Shown: in pieces, positions 25,105-32,613 of the stretch
Position numbering within the stretch: position 1 is the stretch's first letter
Layout of the letters: each line of letters starts with the position of its first letter
Origin: Candidatus Gastranaerophilales bacterium
GTDB lineage: Bacteria; Cyanobacteriota; Vampirovibrionia; Gastranaerophilales; Gastranaerophilaceae
NCBI GenBank assembly: GCA_944325625.1
Contig: CALVAP010000004.1
Coordinates: 1 to 64,000 of the forward strand
DNA: 64,000 bases
Reading direction: 5' to 3'
Program-made: the position numbers and the translations under genes
The notes under the pieces: generated by a model
What the model saw: only the letters and a program-made list of their open reading frames with translations
The model's database searches: none
What the model was told of the DNA's origin: nothing

Positions 25105-25142
25105 AAAAGGCGGGATTGGGAATATTTCCAATCCCGCCTTTT
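25105..25142. terminator. Bidirectional terminator
   Basis: A 15-bp perfect stem (25105-25119 with 25128-25142, core GGCGGGATTGG) has an 8-base loop and T-runs on both sides. It separates the convergent hydrogenase operon and antiporter gene. Confidence 0.9.
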
Positions 25143-25154
25143 TGATAAATCAAT

Positions 25155-26477
25155 TTAAAAAACAAATACAGCTATAAGCGCAAAGATAATTAGCATAATG
25201 TTGTAATGCAAAAACGTTGGGACACAAGTATCCCAAATGTGATTGTGTTGATTATCCGCATTAAGCCCCGCAGTAGGTCCCAATGTTGTATCTGAAGCAG
25301 GCGAACCGGCATCGCCCAACGCGGCAGCGGCTGAAACAACGATGACCGTTGCAGGAACGCTAAACCCAAGTTTTATACAAATCGGCACAAACAAAACCGC
25401 CAAAATTGGTATAGTCCCAAACGACGTACCAATTCCCAATGTTACAAATAATCCGACCAAAAGCATTAACAATGCAGCAAAGAACTTACTTCCGCCCATA
25501 AACGGCAGTATTGACTGTATGAGGCTCTCAACACCGCCTGTTTGTTTTAGTACAAGCGCATAACCGGCAGCAACTAACATTACAAATGCTACATATCCCA
25601 TCAAGCCTATTCCTTCATTTATAAGCTTGTCCATTTTTTGATGGTCAATTGCTCTGGCACCAAAAATGATTCCTAACCCGACCAATGCCCCCAATGGTAA
25701 AGAACTTGTCCATAATTGAACCAACAAGGTAGCAAATGCTCCTAATAATGTAATATAATGATTTTTATTAAATTTTAGCGCCTGTTCATCAAGAATTTGT
25801 TCTTCATTCTCAATAACTAAAATATTCTTATACTCTCTTGGTCTTCTATACGTAACAAAAACTGCAATAATAAGCCCTGCCAACATTGCAAGTGCCAAAA
25901 ACCACGTTGAATGCCATACCTGAGATTTTGCTATTGGCATAGAATTTTGAGTGAGATTTTCTGCGATGAGCCCCTGAAAAATCAACCCAAACCCTGCAGG
26001 AATAGCGATATATGGCATTTTAAGCCCAAAAGCCAATGCACAAGCAACCGCTCGCCTATCAAGTTTTAAGCTATTCATAACACTTAGTAGTGGAGGAATT
26101 ATTATAGGAATAAATGCGATATGGACAGGAATAAGATTTTGCGACATCATTGCAATTATCGTTATTATTGATATAAGAAGATACTTTTTCCCGCATATTA
26201 CACTGGCAATTTTTCTTGCCATCAAAGTTGCAAGCCCTGTATGAGTCATTGCTGCAGCAAATGCACCTAACAGAATATAGCTCAATGCTGTTTCTGAATT
26301 TGCCCCCATGCCGGATATGAATGTACTCATAATATTTGTAATCGGCATTCCTGCCACAATTCCCGCCGAGATCGCCGCTATGATTATTGACAATAAAACG
26401 TTAACCCTCAATAAACACAAAATACAAAGTAAAACTACCGAAAATATTACAGGATTAAAAATCAGATTAAAGTCCAT
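25155..26477 (-). CDS. Na+/H+ antiporter-family transporter (NhaC/YuiF-like)
   Basis: About 440 residues with roughly 11 hydrophobic segments. The signature GDAGSPASDTTLGPTAGLN lies near the C-terminus, typical of YuiF-type putative Na+/H+ or amino-acid exchangers in the ion transporter superfamily. An earlier Trp/Gly-poor half carries GMGANSETALSYILLGAFA. Substrate not certain. The ATG at 26477 is chosen over the one 36 bases upstream because GAGGG lies 8 bases before it. Single-gene unit. Confidence 0.8.
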   Translation of the reverse strand: MDFNLIFNPVIFSVVLLCILCLLRVNVLLSIIIAAISAGIVAGMPITNIMSTFISGMGANSETALSYILLGAFAAAMTHTGLATLMARKIASVICGKKYLLISIITIIAMMSQNLIPVHIAFIPIIIPPLLSVMNSLKLDRRAVACALAFGLKMPYIAIPAGFGLIFQGLIAENLTQNSMPIAKSQVWHSTWFLALAMLAGLIIAVFVTYRRPREYKNILVIENEEQILDEQALKFNKNHYITLLGAFATLLVQLWTSSLPLGALVGLGIIFGARAIDHQKMDKLINEGIGLMGYVAFVMLVAAGYALVLKQTGGVESLIQSILPFMGGSKFFAALLMLLVGLFVTLGIGTSFGTIPILAVLFVPICIKLGFSVPATVIVVSAAAALGDAGSPASDTTLGPTAGLNADNQHNHIWDTCVPTFLHYNIMLIIFALIAVFVF

Positions 26478-26627
26478 AACATCCCTCACTCTTTGAGCAA
26501 TTCTAACATGCATAAAATTTTACAACAAGTTTTTTTATCCTCCCAAAATCCTGAAATTAAGTCTTGACAGACCCCAATATACTTGGATTAAAATAATGGT
26601 ATAAAATATTTTGATAAGGAAAATAAA

Positions 26628-27170
26628 ATGTCTAAAAAAATATTAATTCTATCATCCTCCCCAAGAAGAGGGGGAAACTCAGATACACTATGCGATAAAT
26701 TTATGCAAGGTGCAATAGAAGCCGGCAATAATGTTGAAAAAATATTTTTAAAAGATAAAAAAATAAACTATTGTACAGGCTGCGGACTCTGTACAATAAG
26801 CAATTTCACAAGATGCTCTCAAGATGATGACATGAAAGAAATTCTCGACAAAATGATTGAAGCCGATGTAATTGTTATGGCAACCCCTGTTTATTTTTAC
26901 ACAATGTGCGCCCAAATGAAAACCCTAATTGACAGATGCTGTGCAAAATATCCCAAAATGGAGAACAAAGAATTTTACTTTATAGTAACCGCTGCAGACA
27001 ACAGCGAAGCAACGTTAAATAGGGTATTAGATGAATTTCGAGGATTTATAGCCTGTCTAAACGGAGCAAAGGAAAGCGGTGTAATTCTCGGAACCGGAGT
27101 TTGGCAAAAGGGCGAAGTTATAAACACACCAAGTATAGAGGATGCATACTTAACCGGAAAAGAAGTATAA
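26628..27170 (+). CDS. Iron-sulfur flavoprotein-like / NADPH-dependent FMN reductase
   Basis: The 180 residues have a flavodoxin-like fold with the FMN phosphate loop SSSPRRGGNSDTL at about 8-20, a CTGCGLCTI cysteine cluster at about 47-55 with a further Cys in TRCSQDD, and ATPVYFYTMCAQMK at about 85-98. The cysteines resemble the compact cluster motif of iron-sulfur flavoproteins from anaerobes, but two-cysteine reductases also exist. It probably moves electrons between ferredoxin or NAD(P)H and acceptors such as O2 or quinones. AAGGA precedes the start. Confidence 0.8.
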   Translation: MSKKILILSSSPRRGGNSDTLCDKFMQGAIEAGNNVEKIFLKDKKINYCTGCGLCTISNFTRCSQDDDMKEILDKMIEADVIVMATPVYFYTMCAQMKTLIDRCCAKYPKMENKEFYFIVTAADNSEATLNRVLDEFRGFIACLNGAKESGVILGTGVWQKGEVINTPSIEDAYLTGKEV

Positions 27171-27186
27171 TACTGTACTTTTTAGG

Positions 27187-27759
27187 TTATTTTTGATCCT
27201 TTAAGTCCTTTTCGTTTATAATTCGCATAATAAGATGCAAAATGATAAGATGAAAATCTTCAGAAACTTGCATATCTTTGACATTTGCGTTGATAGAATA
27301 TTTTGCAATTTCTTTAAGCCTTCCTCCTTGCATCCCGGTAAATCCAACCGTAATACCACCATTTTGGTTAGCAAACTCAATTGCTTTTATCACATTTGGA
27401 GAGTTTCCGCTACTTGAAAATCCAATAACAACATCTCCATCACAAAGAAAATTCTTGAGCTGCTCGACAAAAACATCCTCATAACTAACATCATTAGCAT
27501 AAGCAGTAATCATTGAAGTATTATCATTAAGGCAGATCACTTTGAACCTTTTGTCTTTTTGAAAACTGGCACTTTTCCCTATATCACTGACAAAATGGGA
27601 TGCGGTAAGCCCCGAACCACCATTTCCAAAAACATAGACAGTTTTATTATTTTCTCTCGCCAGAAATAATAAATCAACAACTCTTTCAAGCTCGTACCTA
27701 TCAAAATTATCAAGCGCAGACTTAAGAAAATCAAAATATTTATTCACAATTTTTTGCAT
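27187..27759 (-). CDS. SIS-domain phosphosugar isomerase (GmhA-like)
   Basis: About 190 residues forming one SIS domain: VYVFGNGGSGLTASHFVSDI at about 42-61, DVVIGFSSSGNSPNVIKAIE and the C-terminal SEDFHLIILHLIMR helix, which carries a Glu and a His used by sedoheptulose-7-phosphate isomerase (GmhA). The length matches GmhA, the first step of ADP/GDP-heptose synthesis for LPS or S-layer glycans. No other heptose genes are nearby, so a related phosphosugar is possible. The ATG at 27759 follows an AGGA site and is preferred to one 21 bases upstream. Confidence 0.8.
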   Translation of the reverse strand: MQKIVNKYFDFLKSALDNFDRYELERVVDLLFLARENNKTVYVFGNGGSGLTASHFVSDIGKSASFQKDKRFKVICLNDNTSMITAYANDVSYEDVFVEQLKNFLCDGDVVIGFSSSGNSPNVIKAIEFANQNGGITVGFTGMQGGRLKEIAKYSINANVKDMQVSEDFHLIILHLIMRIINEKDLKDQK

Positions 27760-27856
27760 TTTAATCCTACAACATATCAAACACGAAAATTGTACCCTAA
27801 CTAAAAGTTATTTACAACTTACAAAAAACTCAAACTCAAAATTTAGCTCAATACTA

Positions 27857-27885
27857 TTTACAATCGAGCATTATTCGGCTAATAT
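27857..27885 (+). promoter_or_regulatory. Promoter of tRNA-Ser(GGA)
   Basis: TTTACA (27857-27862) and TAATAT (27880-27885) are 17 bp apart, about 22 bases before the tRNA. Confidence 0.45.
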
Positions 27886-27907
27886 ATAAAAGCAGACCAA
27901 ACACAAA

Positions 27908-27994
27908 GGAGAGGTGTCCGAGTGGTTTAAGGTGCAAACCTGGAACGTTTGTGTGGGGGCAACTCCACCGCGGGTTCGAATCCCGCCTTCTCCG
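27908..27994 (+). tRNA. tRNA-Ser(GGA)
   Basis: This is a class II tRNA: acceptor GGAGAGG pairs with CTTCTCC (one G-U pair), the anticodon stem is CAAAC/GTTTG with loop CTGGAAC giving GGA, a long variable arm follows, the T-arm contains GGGTTCGAATCC, and the discriminator is G as in serine tRNAs. CCA is not encoded. The first 28 bases are identical to tRNA-Ser(CGA) at 32268. Confidence 0.95.
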
Positions 27995-28000
27995 TTTTTT

Positions 28001-28028
28001 TAAACCTCGCAGTATATTGCGAGGTTTA
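28001..28028 (+). terminator. Terminator-like hairpin after tRNA-Ser(GGA)
   Basis: TAAACCTCGCA (28001-28011) pairs perfectly with TGCGAGGTTTA (28018-28028), loop GTATAT, beginning a few bases after the tRNA and its T-run. Confidence 0.6.
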
Positions 28029-28061
28029 ATTTCTGGAAAAGGCTCTCGAATACAATTCCAA

Positions 28062-28124
28062 GACCGGTTTGATGTGTACAGATACTTTGATTATTTTGGT
28101 ATGGTCCAGTTGTGTAAAGAATTA
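28062..28124 (+). repeat. Dispersed repeat B, copy 1
   Basis: A 63-base segment aligns without gaps to 32452-32514 (52 of 63 identical by eye), including ATTATTTTGGTAT and CAGTTGTG. Each copy lies downstream of a tRNA-Ser gene. The segment contains an extended -10-like TGGTATGGT. Here it points into the 3' end of the specificity-subunit gene, where a promoter makes little sense, so this copy is probably a rearrangement scar. Confidence 0.65.
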
Positions 28125-28137
28125 AAAAATAACAAAT

Positions 28138-29277
28138 TTACTTATTGCATACATCTTTTGTAGTTTTGATAATTTTGTCTTTCCAGTCAACTACATTTTT
28201 AATTACTAATTTTTTAATAGCTTTAATATATATATTCATGAATTTATAATCTATTTCGCCTTGATAGTCAATCGGAAGTTTTATTTTTAAATCAGGTAAA
28301 CTATCAGTAGCATTAACCAAATATTCTGTAAAAAATATTTGTAATTTATTAATTGTGGTAGTAAAGAATAACCTTTTTTCTTCAGACATTTCTCCGGATT
28401 TAAAAGTTAAAGCTTTTACTCGAGTACCTATATGGAAATTTTTGTCTTGTGTTGTTGCATAAAAAACGCCTCTATCTGCAAGTGCTAAAGTGTTTTTTGC
28501 ATTAAACAATCTCTTATTTTTTTGCTGTTTTACATAAATAGATATTCCGTTATCACTATTTTTATGGCTTACTAATGGAATATTTCCTTTTTCACTATTA
28601 CCAATAATAAAATCTTTACCTGTTGCAATATCAAATATATCTTTTATTATGAAGTCTTTAAATTTTATTTTTTTATTATTGATTAAATCAATAGCTTTTT
28701 GTTCTTCTTCTGTTAGTTCATAATTATCAAGTCCGCTAGCTTGTAAATAACGCTCAAGTTCGCGGATTCGCTCCTGCTCAAGTTCGCGGATGTAATTTTC
28801 CATAAAATTAAAATCTATTTTATTTTCTGAAGATATGGGTAACTTTACAAACATTTCACTAGCAACAGCCCTATTGAATTTATTGGCATAATCAAAACGA
28901 TTATTTGCACTTTTTCTAAACAATGAAACAAAATATAACAAAGTTTTTTCATTCCATAATTTTTTATCATAGGGGTATAATCCTTGAACATGAGAATATC
29001 CAACAAAATTATCTGGCTGATAAAATATTGCTTCTGAAGTTGTTGTATCACTATATGTTATAATCCCGCCTTTTTCAGTGGGAGCAAGATTTACATAACC
29101 TGTAATGCCATTATTTACACTTGAATTTGTAACAACAGGAGTATTTCCTTTTGTTTTAAATAAATCTACATTTGTCATTTTATAGGAGCTTGTCGGATGA
29201 ATATCAAACAAATCTCCAACTTCAAAATTATTCCATTTGCCCCCGTTTGCTTCGAAATCAGCTATCAACTTTTTCAA
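28138..29277 (-). CDS. Restriction-modification specificity (S) subunit
   Basis: The 379 residues comprise two similar halves, each with a target-recognition region (first NFEVGDLFDIHPTSSYK, second FKDFIIKDIFDIATGKDF), each ending in a helical segment (PISSENKIDFNFMENYI and PIDYQGEIDYKFMNIYI), joined by a coiled helix RELEQERIRELERYL at about 158-172. This is the HsdS/BcgI-B architecture recognising a bipartite DNA site. It lies 11 bp downstream of the methylase gene. The joining helix is encoded by a 24-bp near-duplication, a place where slippage would alter the spacing between the two half-sites. It is complete and probably functional. Confidence 0.85.
   Translation of the reverse strand: MKKLIADFEANGGKWNNFEVGDLFDIHPTSSYKMTNVDLFKTKGNTPVVTNSSVNNGITGYVNLAPTEKGGIITYSDTTTSEAIFYQPDNFVGYSHVQGLYPYDKKLWNEKTLLYFVSLFRKSANNRFDYANKFNRAVASEMFVKLPISSENKIDFNFMENYIRELEQERIRELERYLQASGLDNYELTEEEQKAIDLINNKKIKFKDFIIKDIFDIATGKDFIIGNSEKGNIPLVSHKNSDNGISIYVKQQKNKRLFNAKNTLALADRGVFYATTQDKNFHIGTRVKALTFKSGEMSEEKRLFFTTTINKLQIFFTEYLVNATDSLPDLKIKLPIDYQGEIDYKFMNIYIKAIKKLVIKNVVDWKDKIIKTTKDVCNK
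28752..28791. repeat. 24-bp near-tandem repeat inside the S-subunit spacer helix
   Basis: GCTCAAGTTCGCGGAT occurs at 28752-28767 and again at 28776-28791, a period of 24 bp (8 codons), encoding RELEQE- and RELERY-type units of the central helix. Such repeats change DNA-site spacer length in some type I S subunits. Confidence 0.6.
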
Positions 29278-29288
29278 ACGAGGGCTTT

Positions 29289-31115
29289 CTAAAAATTTTC
29301 GTTAGTTTCCCCTTTTAGTATTGTCGAAACTTTCCAGCTCAAGTAATCTGCTACAGTCTTTTTAAAATCCTGTTCAGTTGGAGTTGTATCTATTTTTCTA
29401 TGCTGATTATAGGTCCAATCATTACCATTTAATGTTATAGTATCCTCAATTGTACAATTATCAAAATAGTGTGTTTCTTTTTTGTTACCCAATACTATAT
29501 CAATAATTTCTTTATAACGTTCATCAGCATGATCTGTATTTTTTAAATTCACATTGGCACTTGATTTTTTACGATTTTGTCTTGTATACCCATCATTTGA
29601 AAAATCAACAAATTTTACTAATTTATTTTTATCATGAGGAGTACCAACATCAAAAACATATATAGCAGTTTGAACCCCAGCTTTTCCACAGAATATATCT
29701 GACATGTGTATACTAGCAATAAGAGTATTATTTTTTAATATTCTTTCTGTATATGGTAAACCATTACCACTCCCAGCATTTTCTTGTATTAGAACTGCAG
29801 CTTTTCCTTTTTTCATTCTGTTTAATGCTTTTTCTACAAAAACAAAACCTTTACCATCAGCAGAATAGGGAGGATTTAATAGAAATACGTCAGCTGGGAA
29901 AGGTTCACCGTTATGATCACCCATTTCATAAGTACCATTATATTCAGTTAACGAATTTTTATGTATAATGTTGGAAGAACCATCACCCATAAGAATCATA
30001 TTTAATACAGCTAACATATATATATCAGGGAGCTTTTCAACACCTAATAATTGATAAGCTTTAATGTGCATTATTTTTTGATTTCTAAGATTTGGGTCTG
30101 CAATTGTATTTGCTTTTTTAATCATTTCTTTCATCGCTGAAATCAAAAAACCAGCTGATCCCGTTGCATAATCCCATACATAAGAGTTTTCATTTACCTG
30201 ACATAATTTTGTCATTAACTCACACACATAACGAGGGGTCAAAACTACGTCATTTTGACTGCCATCAGGAACTTTGACCCAAGCGTTCAATACATTAAAC
30301 AATCTTCCTGTAAAATCTATATGATATTTGGGATTAAAGAATGGCAAAATTTCATCTTTTACTTTTTTATATACTTTTTTAAGCTTGCTTTCATCATTTT
30401 CAACTTCGTATAGTTTTGAATATATAAACACTAATCCTAAGACTTCCTTTATCATTTCTCTTTTTTGCTCAGGAAGTTTTTTTTCTGCTAAAAAAGATTC
30501 TATTTTATTAAGTATTACCATTCCATCATGAGTTTTAGCTCCGGCTTCACCTTTTAAATCCGAAAGCTCAAGGGGTGCGACTATACATTTACCATCTTTT
30601 TCTACACCTAAACCAGCCATAATCAAACCCGAAATCAACTTAACTCTATAATCTTCCGAAATACTATGTACCTCTTGCATTTCTTGGTTAAGGTTTTTTA
30701 AATTAATTTCAATTTGATTTTCAAGGTTGGATGTTTGTTTTTCTTTTTCTTCTTCCGTTAAATTAATAGAATCAATTTTATCTGTTAACTCATCCAAATT
30801 TTTCTGAGCTAAAAAACCAAAATCAGTATAATTATCTATTAACTTTGCAATACCTAAGTTCTTATCACTCAAATAATATGCTTTCAATTTAGTTTTTACT
30901 TCTTTATTTTCTAGCCAACCAGTAATCCCAATAGCAATAACTTCCTCGTATGTATCAGTATAATTTAATATAGCATTTGAATAGTGTACAGCACCATTAA
31001 CTGCATATTTTTGAATATTAGTATAGTTAGGCTGACCTGCTTTATCTTGATTTAAAACGAAATTATCTTCATCTAGTTTTTCTAGGTCGTGTTGCTTCCC
31101 TTTTACTTCTACCAT
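29289..31115 (-). CDS. N6-adenine DNA methyltransferase of a BcgI-like R-M system (nuclease part frameshifted)
   Basis: The 608-residue frame comprises a remnant of the nuclease (MVEVKGK, the ExK half of a PD-(D/E)xK site), a helical linker at about 60-270, and a gamma-class N6-adenine methylase: SAM motif WDYATGSAGFLISAMKE at about 318-334, catalytic NPPYSADGKG at about 413-422. The upstream half of the nuclease, with the PD residues, lies in another frame at 31157-31330. The full-length fused nuclease-methylase plus a separate S subunit is the BcgI (type IIB) plan. The methylase may still be made from the internal ATG, which would give a modification-only enzyme with the S subunit. A sequencing error is the main alternative. 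Confidence 0.8.
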   Translation of the reverse strand: MVEVKGKQHDLEKLDEDNFVLNQDKAGQPNYTNIQKYAVNGAVHYSNAILNYTDTYEEVIAIGITGWLENKEVKTKLKAYYLSDKNLGIAKLIDNYTDFGFLAQKNLDELTDKIDSINLTEEEKEKQTSNLENQIEINLKNLNQEMQEVHSISEDYRVKLISGLIMAGLGVEKDGKCIVAPLELSDLKGEAGAKTHDGMVILNKIESFLAEKKLPEQKREMIKEVLGLVFIYSKLYEVENDESKLKKVYKKVKDEILPFFNPKYHIDFTGRLFNVLNAWVKVPDGSQNDVVLTPRYVCELMTKLCQVNENSYVWDYATGSAGFLISAMKEMIKKANTIADPNLRNQKIMHIKAYQLLGVEKLPDIYMLAVLNMILMGDGSSNIIHKNSLTEYNGTYEMGDHNGEPFPADVFLLNPPYSADGKGFVFVEKALNRMKKGKAAVLIQENAGSGNGLPYTERILKNNTLIASIHMSDIFCGKAGVQTAIYVFDVGTPHDKNKLVKFVDFSNDGYTRQNRKKSSANVNLKNTDHADERYKEIIDIVLGNKKETHYFDNCTIEDTITLNGNDWTYNQHRKIDTTPTEQDFKKTVADYLSWKVSTILKGETNENF

Positions 31116-31156
31116 TACAGGGATTTTACGTCCTGTTTTTGTTTGAAGTAATAACT

Positions 31157-31330
31157 TTATATCCGGATAATTGTCCCTTTCCCTCCAGCTTTACTTGGTG
31201 CTTTTTTTAAAGCCTCTTCTATTTCTGTATTAATACTATCCGTTTTTGTATAATATTTTATATTTAAATCTTTAAGCCAGTTTTTTGCTATATCTTCAAC
31301 TTGTTCTTCGATACTTTTATTATTTGCCAT
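31157..31330 (-). pseudogene. Frameshifted N-terminal fragment of the R-M nuclease domain
   Basis: The frame starts MANNKSIEEQVEDIAKNWLK, runs 57 codons to LKKAPSKAGGKGTIIRI and stops. In the alternative frame, open from about 31190, the sequence continues NYPDIKLLLQTKTGRKIPVM directly into the methylase ORF and restores the PD-(x)n-ExK nuclease motif. One missing base in the stretch GGGAAAGGGAC (about 31176-31186) explains the break. There is no classic -1 slippery heptamer at the overlap, so a mutation is more likely than programmed frameshifting. The fragment is too short to act alone. Confidence 0.7.
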
Positions 31331-31453
31331 ATTTCACCTCATAACAATTGTAAAATAATATTTCACTGTATAGAATTAATTTCGATAAAAAATCATAATA
31401 ATATACCAATAATTTAGTATAATCTCGTTCGTTTATAGGATAATTTTTTATAA

Positions 31454-31631
31454 TTTTCTGCCCTGTTTCAGACAACTTATGAAATAGTCTTGATATTTTA
31501 AATAAATGAGATATTATTAACATTGAATGGGATTTATGACATCTAAAGTCTAAAAATAGCGAGGATCCTACTCCCACACTCTTTATAAAAAAACTATCCG
31601 TATAAAATAGTCAAACCAAGTGTTATTTTAC
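31454..31631. repeat. Dispersed repeat A, copy 1
   Basis: It matches 34539-34680 in two blocks: GACAACTTATGAAATAG with the following AT-rich 40 bases, and AAAATAGTCAAACCAA plus TGTTATTTTAC at the end; the middle differs in sequence and length. On the minus strand the first block reads LFKISRLFHKLS-like in both copies, although the second copy has a stop. It fills the gap 31331-31666, which has no credible gene. Confidence 0.6.
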
Positions 31632-31666
31632 AGCTCTCAAGCTAAATTTCTTTTAGGAGTTAAATT

Positions 31667-32221
31667 ATGGATGAAAAACAAAAAATGATTTCTGAAACGC
31701 TTTACAACCCAAATGATAAAAAATTACTTGAAGAAAGAACAAAATGTAAAAACACCTGCTATAGCTATAACAACCTTATACCCGCAAATATGATAGAAAG
31801 ACAAAAATTACTAAAAGAACTTTTAGGCAGAACAAAAGAAAATTTCCTAATCGAACAACCTTTTTGGTGTGATTATGGATATAACATAAAAATTGGTGAA
31901 AACTTTTATGCAAATCATAATTTGATTATCTTAGACCCTGCAGAAGTTGAATTTGGAGATAATGTATTTATAGGTCCTAACTGCAGTTTTTATACTCCGT
32001 TACATCCGCTTGATGCAAAAACTCGCAATACAGGTCTTGAATATGCAAAAAAAATAAAAATAGGCAACAATGTATGGTTTGGCGGGAATGTTGTAGTTCT
32101 ACCAGGCGTTACCATAGGAGATAATAGTGTAATTGGAGCAGGCAGCGTAGTTTGTAAAAATATTCCTCCGAATGTATTGGCTTTTGGAAATCCTTGTAAA
32201 GTCATTAAAAATATTGATTAA
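31667..32221 (+). CDS. Maltose/galactoside O-acetyltransferase family protein
   Basis: The 184 residues match the Maa/LacA/NodL plan: N-terminal MISETLYNPNDKKLLEERTK, the active-site strand FIGPNCSFYTPLHPLD (His at about 114) and the C-terminal VIGAGSVVCKNIPPNVLAFGNP. It acetylates a sugar hydroxyl from acetyl-CoA. It is a different subfamily from the acetyltransferase at 6013. A TTAGGAG site precedes the ATG. It stands alone between repeat A and tRNA-Ser(CGA). Confidence 0.9.
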   Translation: MDEKQKMISETLYNPNDKKLLEERTKCKNTCYSYNNLIPANMIERQKLLKELLGRTKENFLIEQPFWCDYGYNIKIGENFYANHNLIILDPAEVEFGDNVFIGPNCSFYTPLHPLDAKTRNTGLEYAKKIKIGNNVWFGGNVVVLPGVTIGDNSVIGAGSVVCKNIPPNVLAFGNPCKVIKNID

Positions 32222-32267
32222 AAATTTGATGCTAAAAATTTATGTTTGTAATAGTATTTATATAGCT

Positions 32268-32354
32268 GGAGAGGTGTCCGAGTGGTTTAAGGTGCGGATC
32301 TCGAAAGTCCGTGAGGGTTCACCCCCTCCGTGGGTTCGAATCCCACCCTCTCCG
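32268..32354 (+). tRNA. tRNA-Ser(CGA)
   Basis: This is a class II tRNA: acceptor GGAGAGG with CCTCTCC, anticodon loop CTCGAAA giving CGA, a long GC-rich variable arm, T-arm GGGTTCGAATCC and discriminator G. CCA follows at 32355-32357 and is encoded, unlike the other tRNAs here. A TTGATG/TAATAG promoter-like pair with 17-bp spacing lies at 32226-32254. The downstream 32358-32613 stretch holds repeat B copy 2 and no gene. Confidence 0.95.
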
Positions 32355-32451
32355 CCATCTCCCCTTTATAGCTATGGAGCTTATCAATATTCACACCTTT
32401 GCATGAATTTTTGTAACCGTATATAAACCAATATTAGCGCTGTAATTTCAC

Positions 32452-32514
32452 GACCGGATTGATTTATACGAATATTTTAATTATTTTGGTATAGTACAGT
32501 TGTGCTAAGAATTA
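32452..32514 (+). repeat. Dispersed repeat B, copy 2, with extended -10 promoter-like core
   Basis: This is the partner of 28062-28124. It contains TTTTGGTATAGT, an extended -10 (TGnTATAGT), and lies about 100 bp upstream of the 32614 gene, which it could transcribe. Directly before it, ACCAATATTAGCGC (about 32428-32441) is repeated exactly after repeat A copy 2 (34681-34694), linking the two repeat families. Confidence 0.6.
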
Positions 32515-32613
32515 GTTTCGTCTGTATTTATAAACAAATGTTATACAAAAAGATACAAGTCTTATTTTATTGTATAATATAATTCGAGTTAGTACCGCTT
32601 GGAGGTTATTCTC

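Noticed and set aside
31157-31200. Programmed -1 frameshift in the R-M gene
   Set aside because: The overlap of the two frames contains an SD-like GGAGG but no X-XXY-YYZ slippery heptamer in the zero frame; a point deletion or sequencing error is simpler.
31320-31577. 85-codon minus-strand frame upstream of the R-M genes
   Set aside because: It lies mostly in repeat A; the second copy of the repeat has a stop in the same frame and the start has no ribosome-binding site. Treated as repeat sequence, not a gene.
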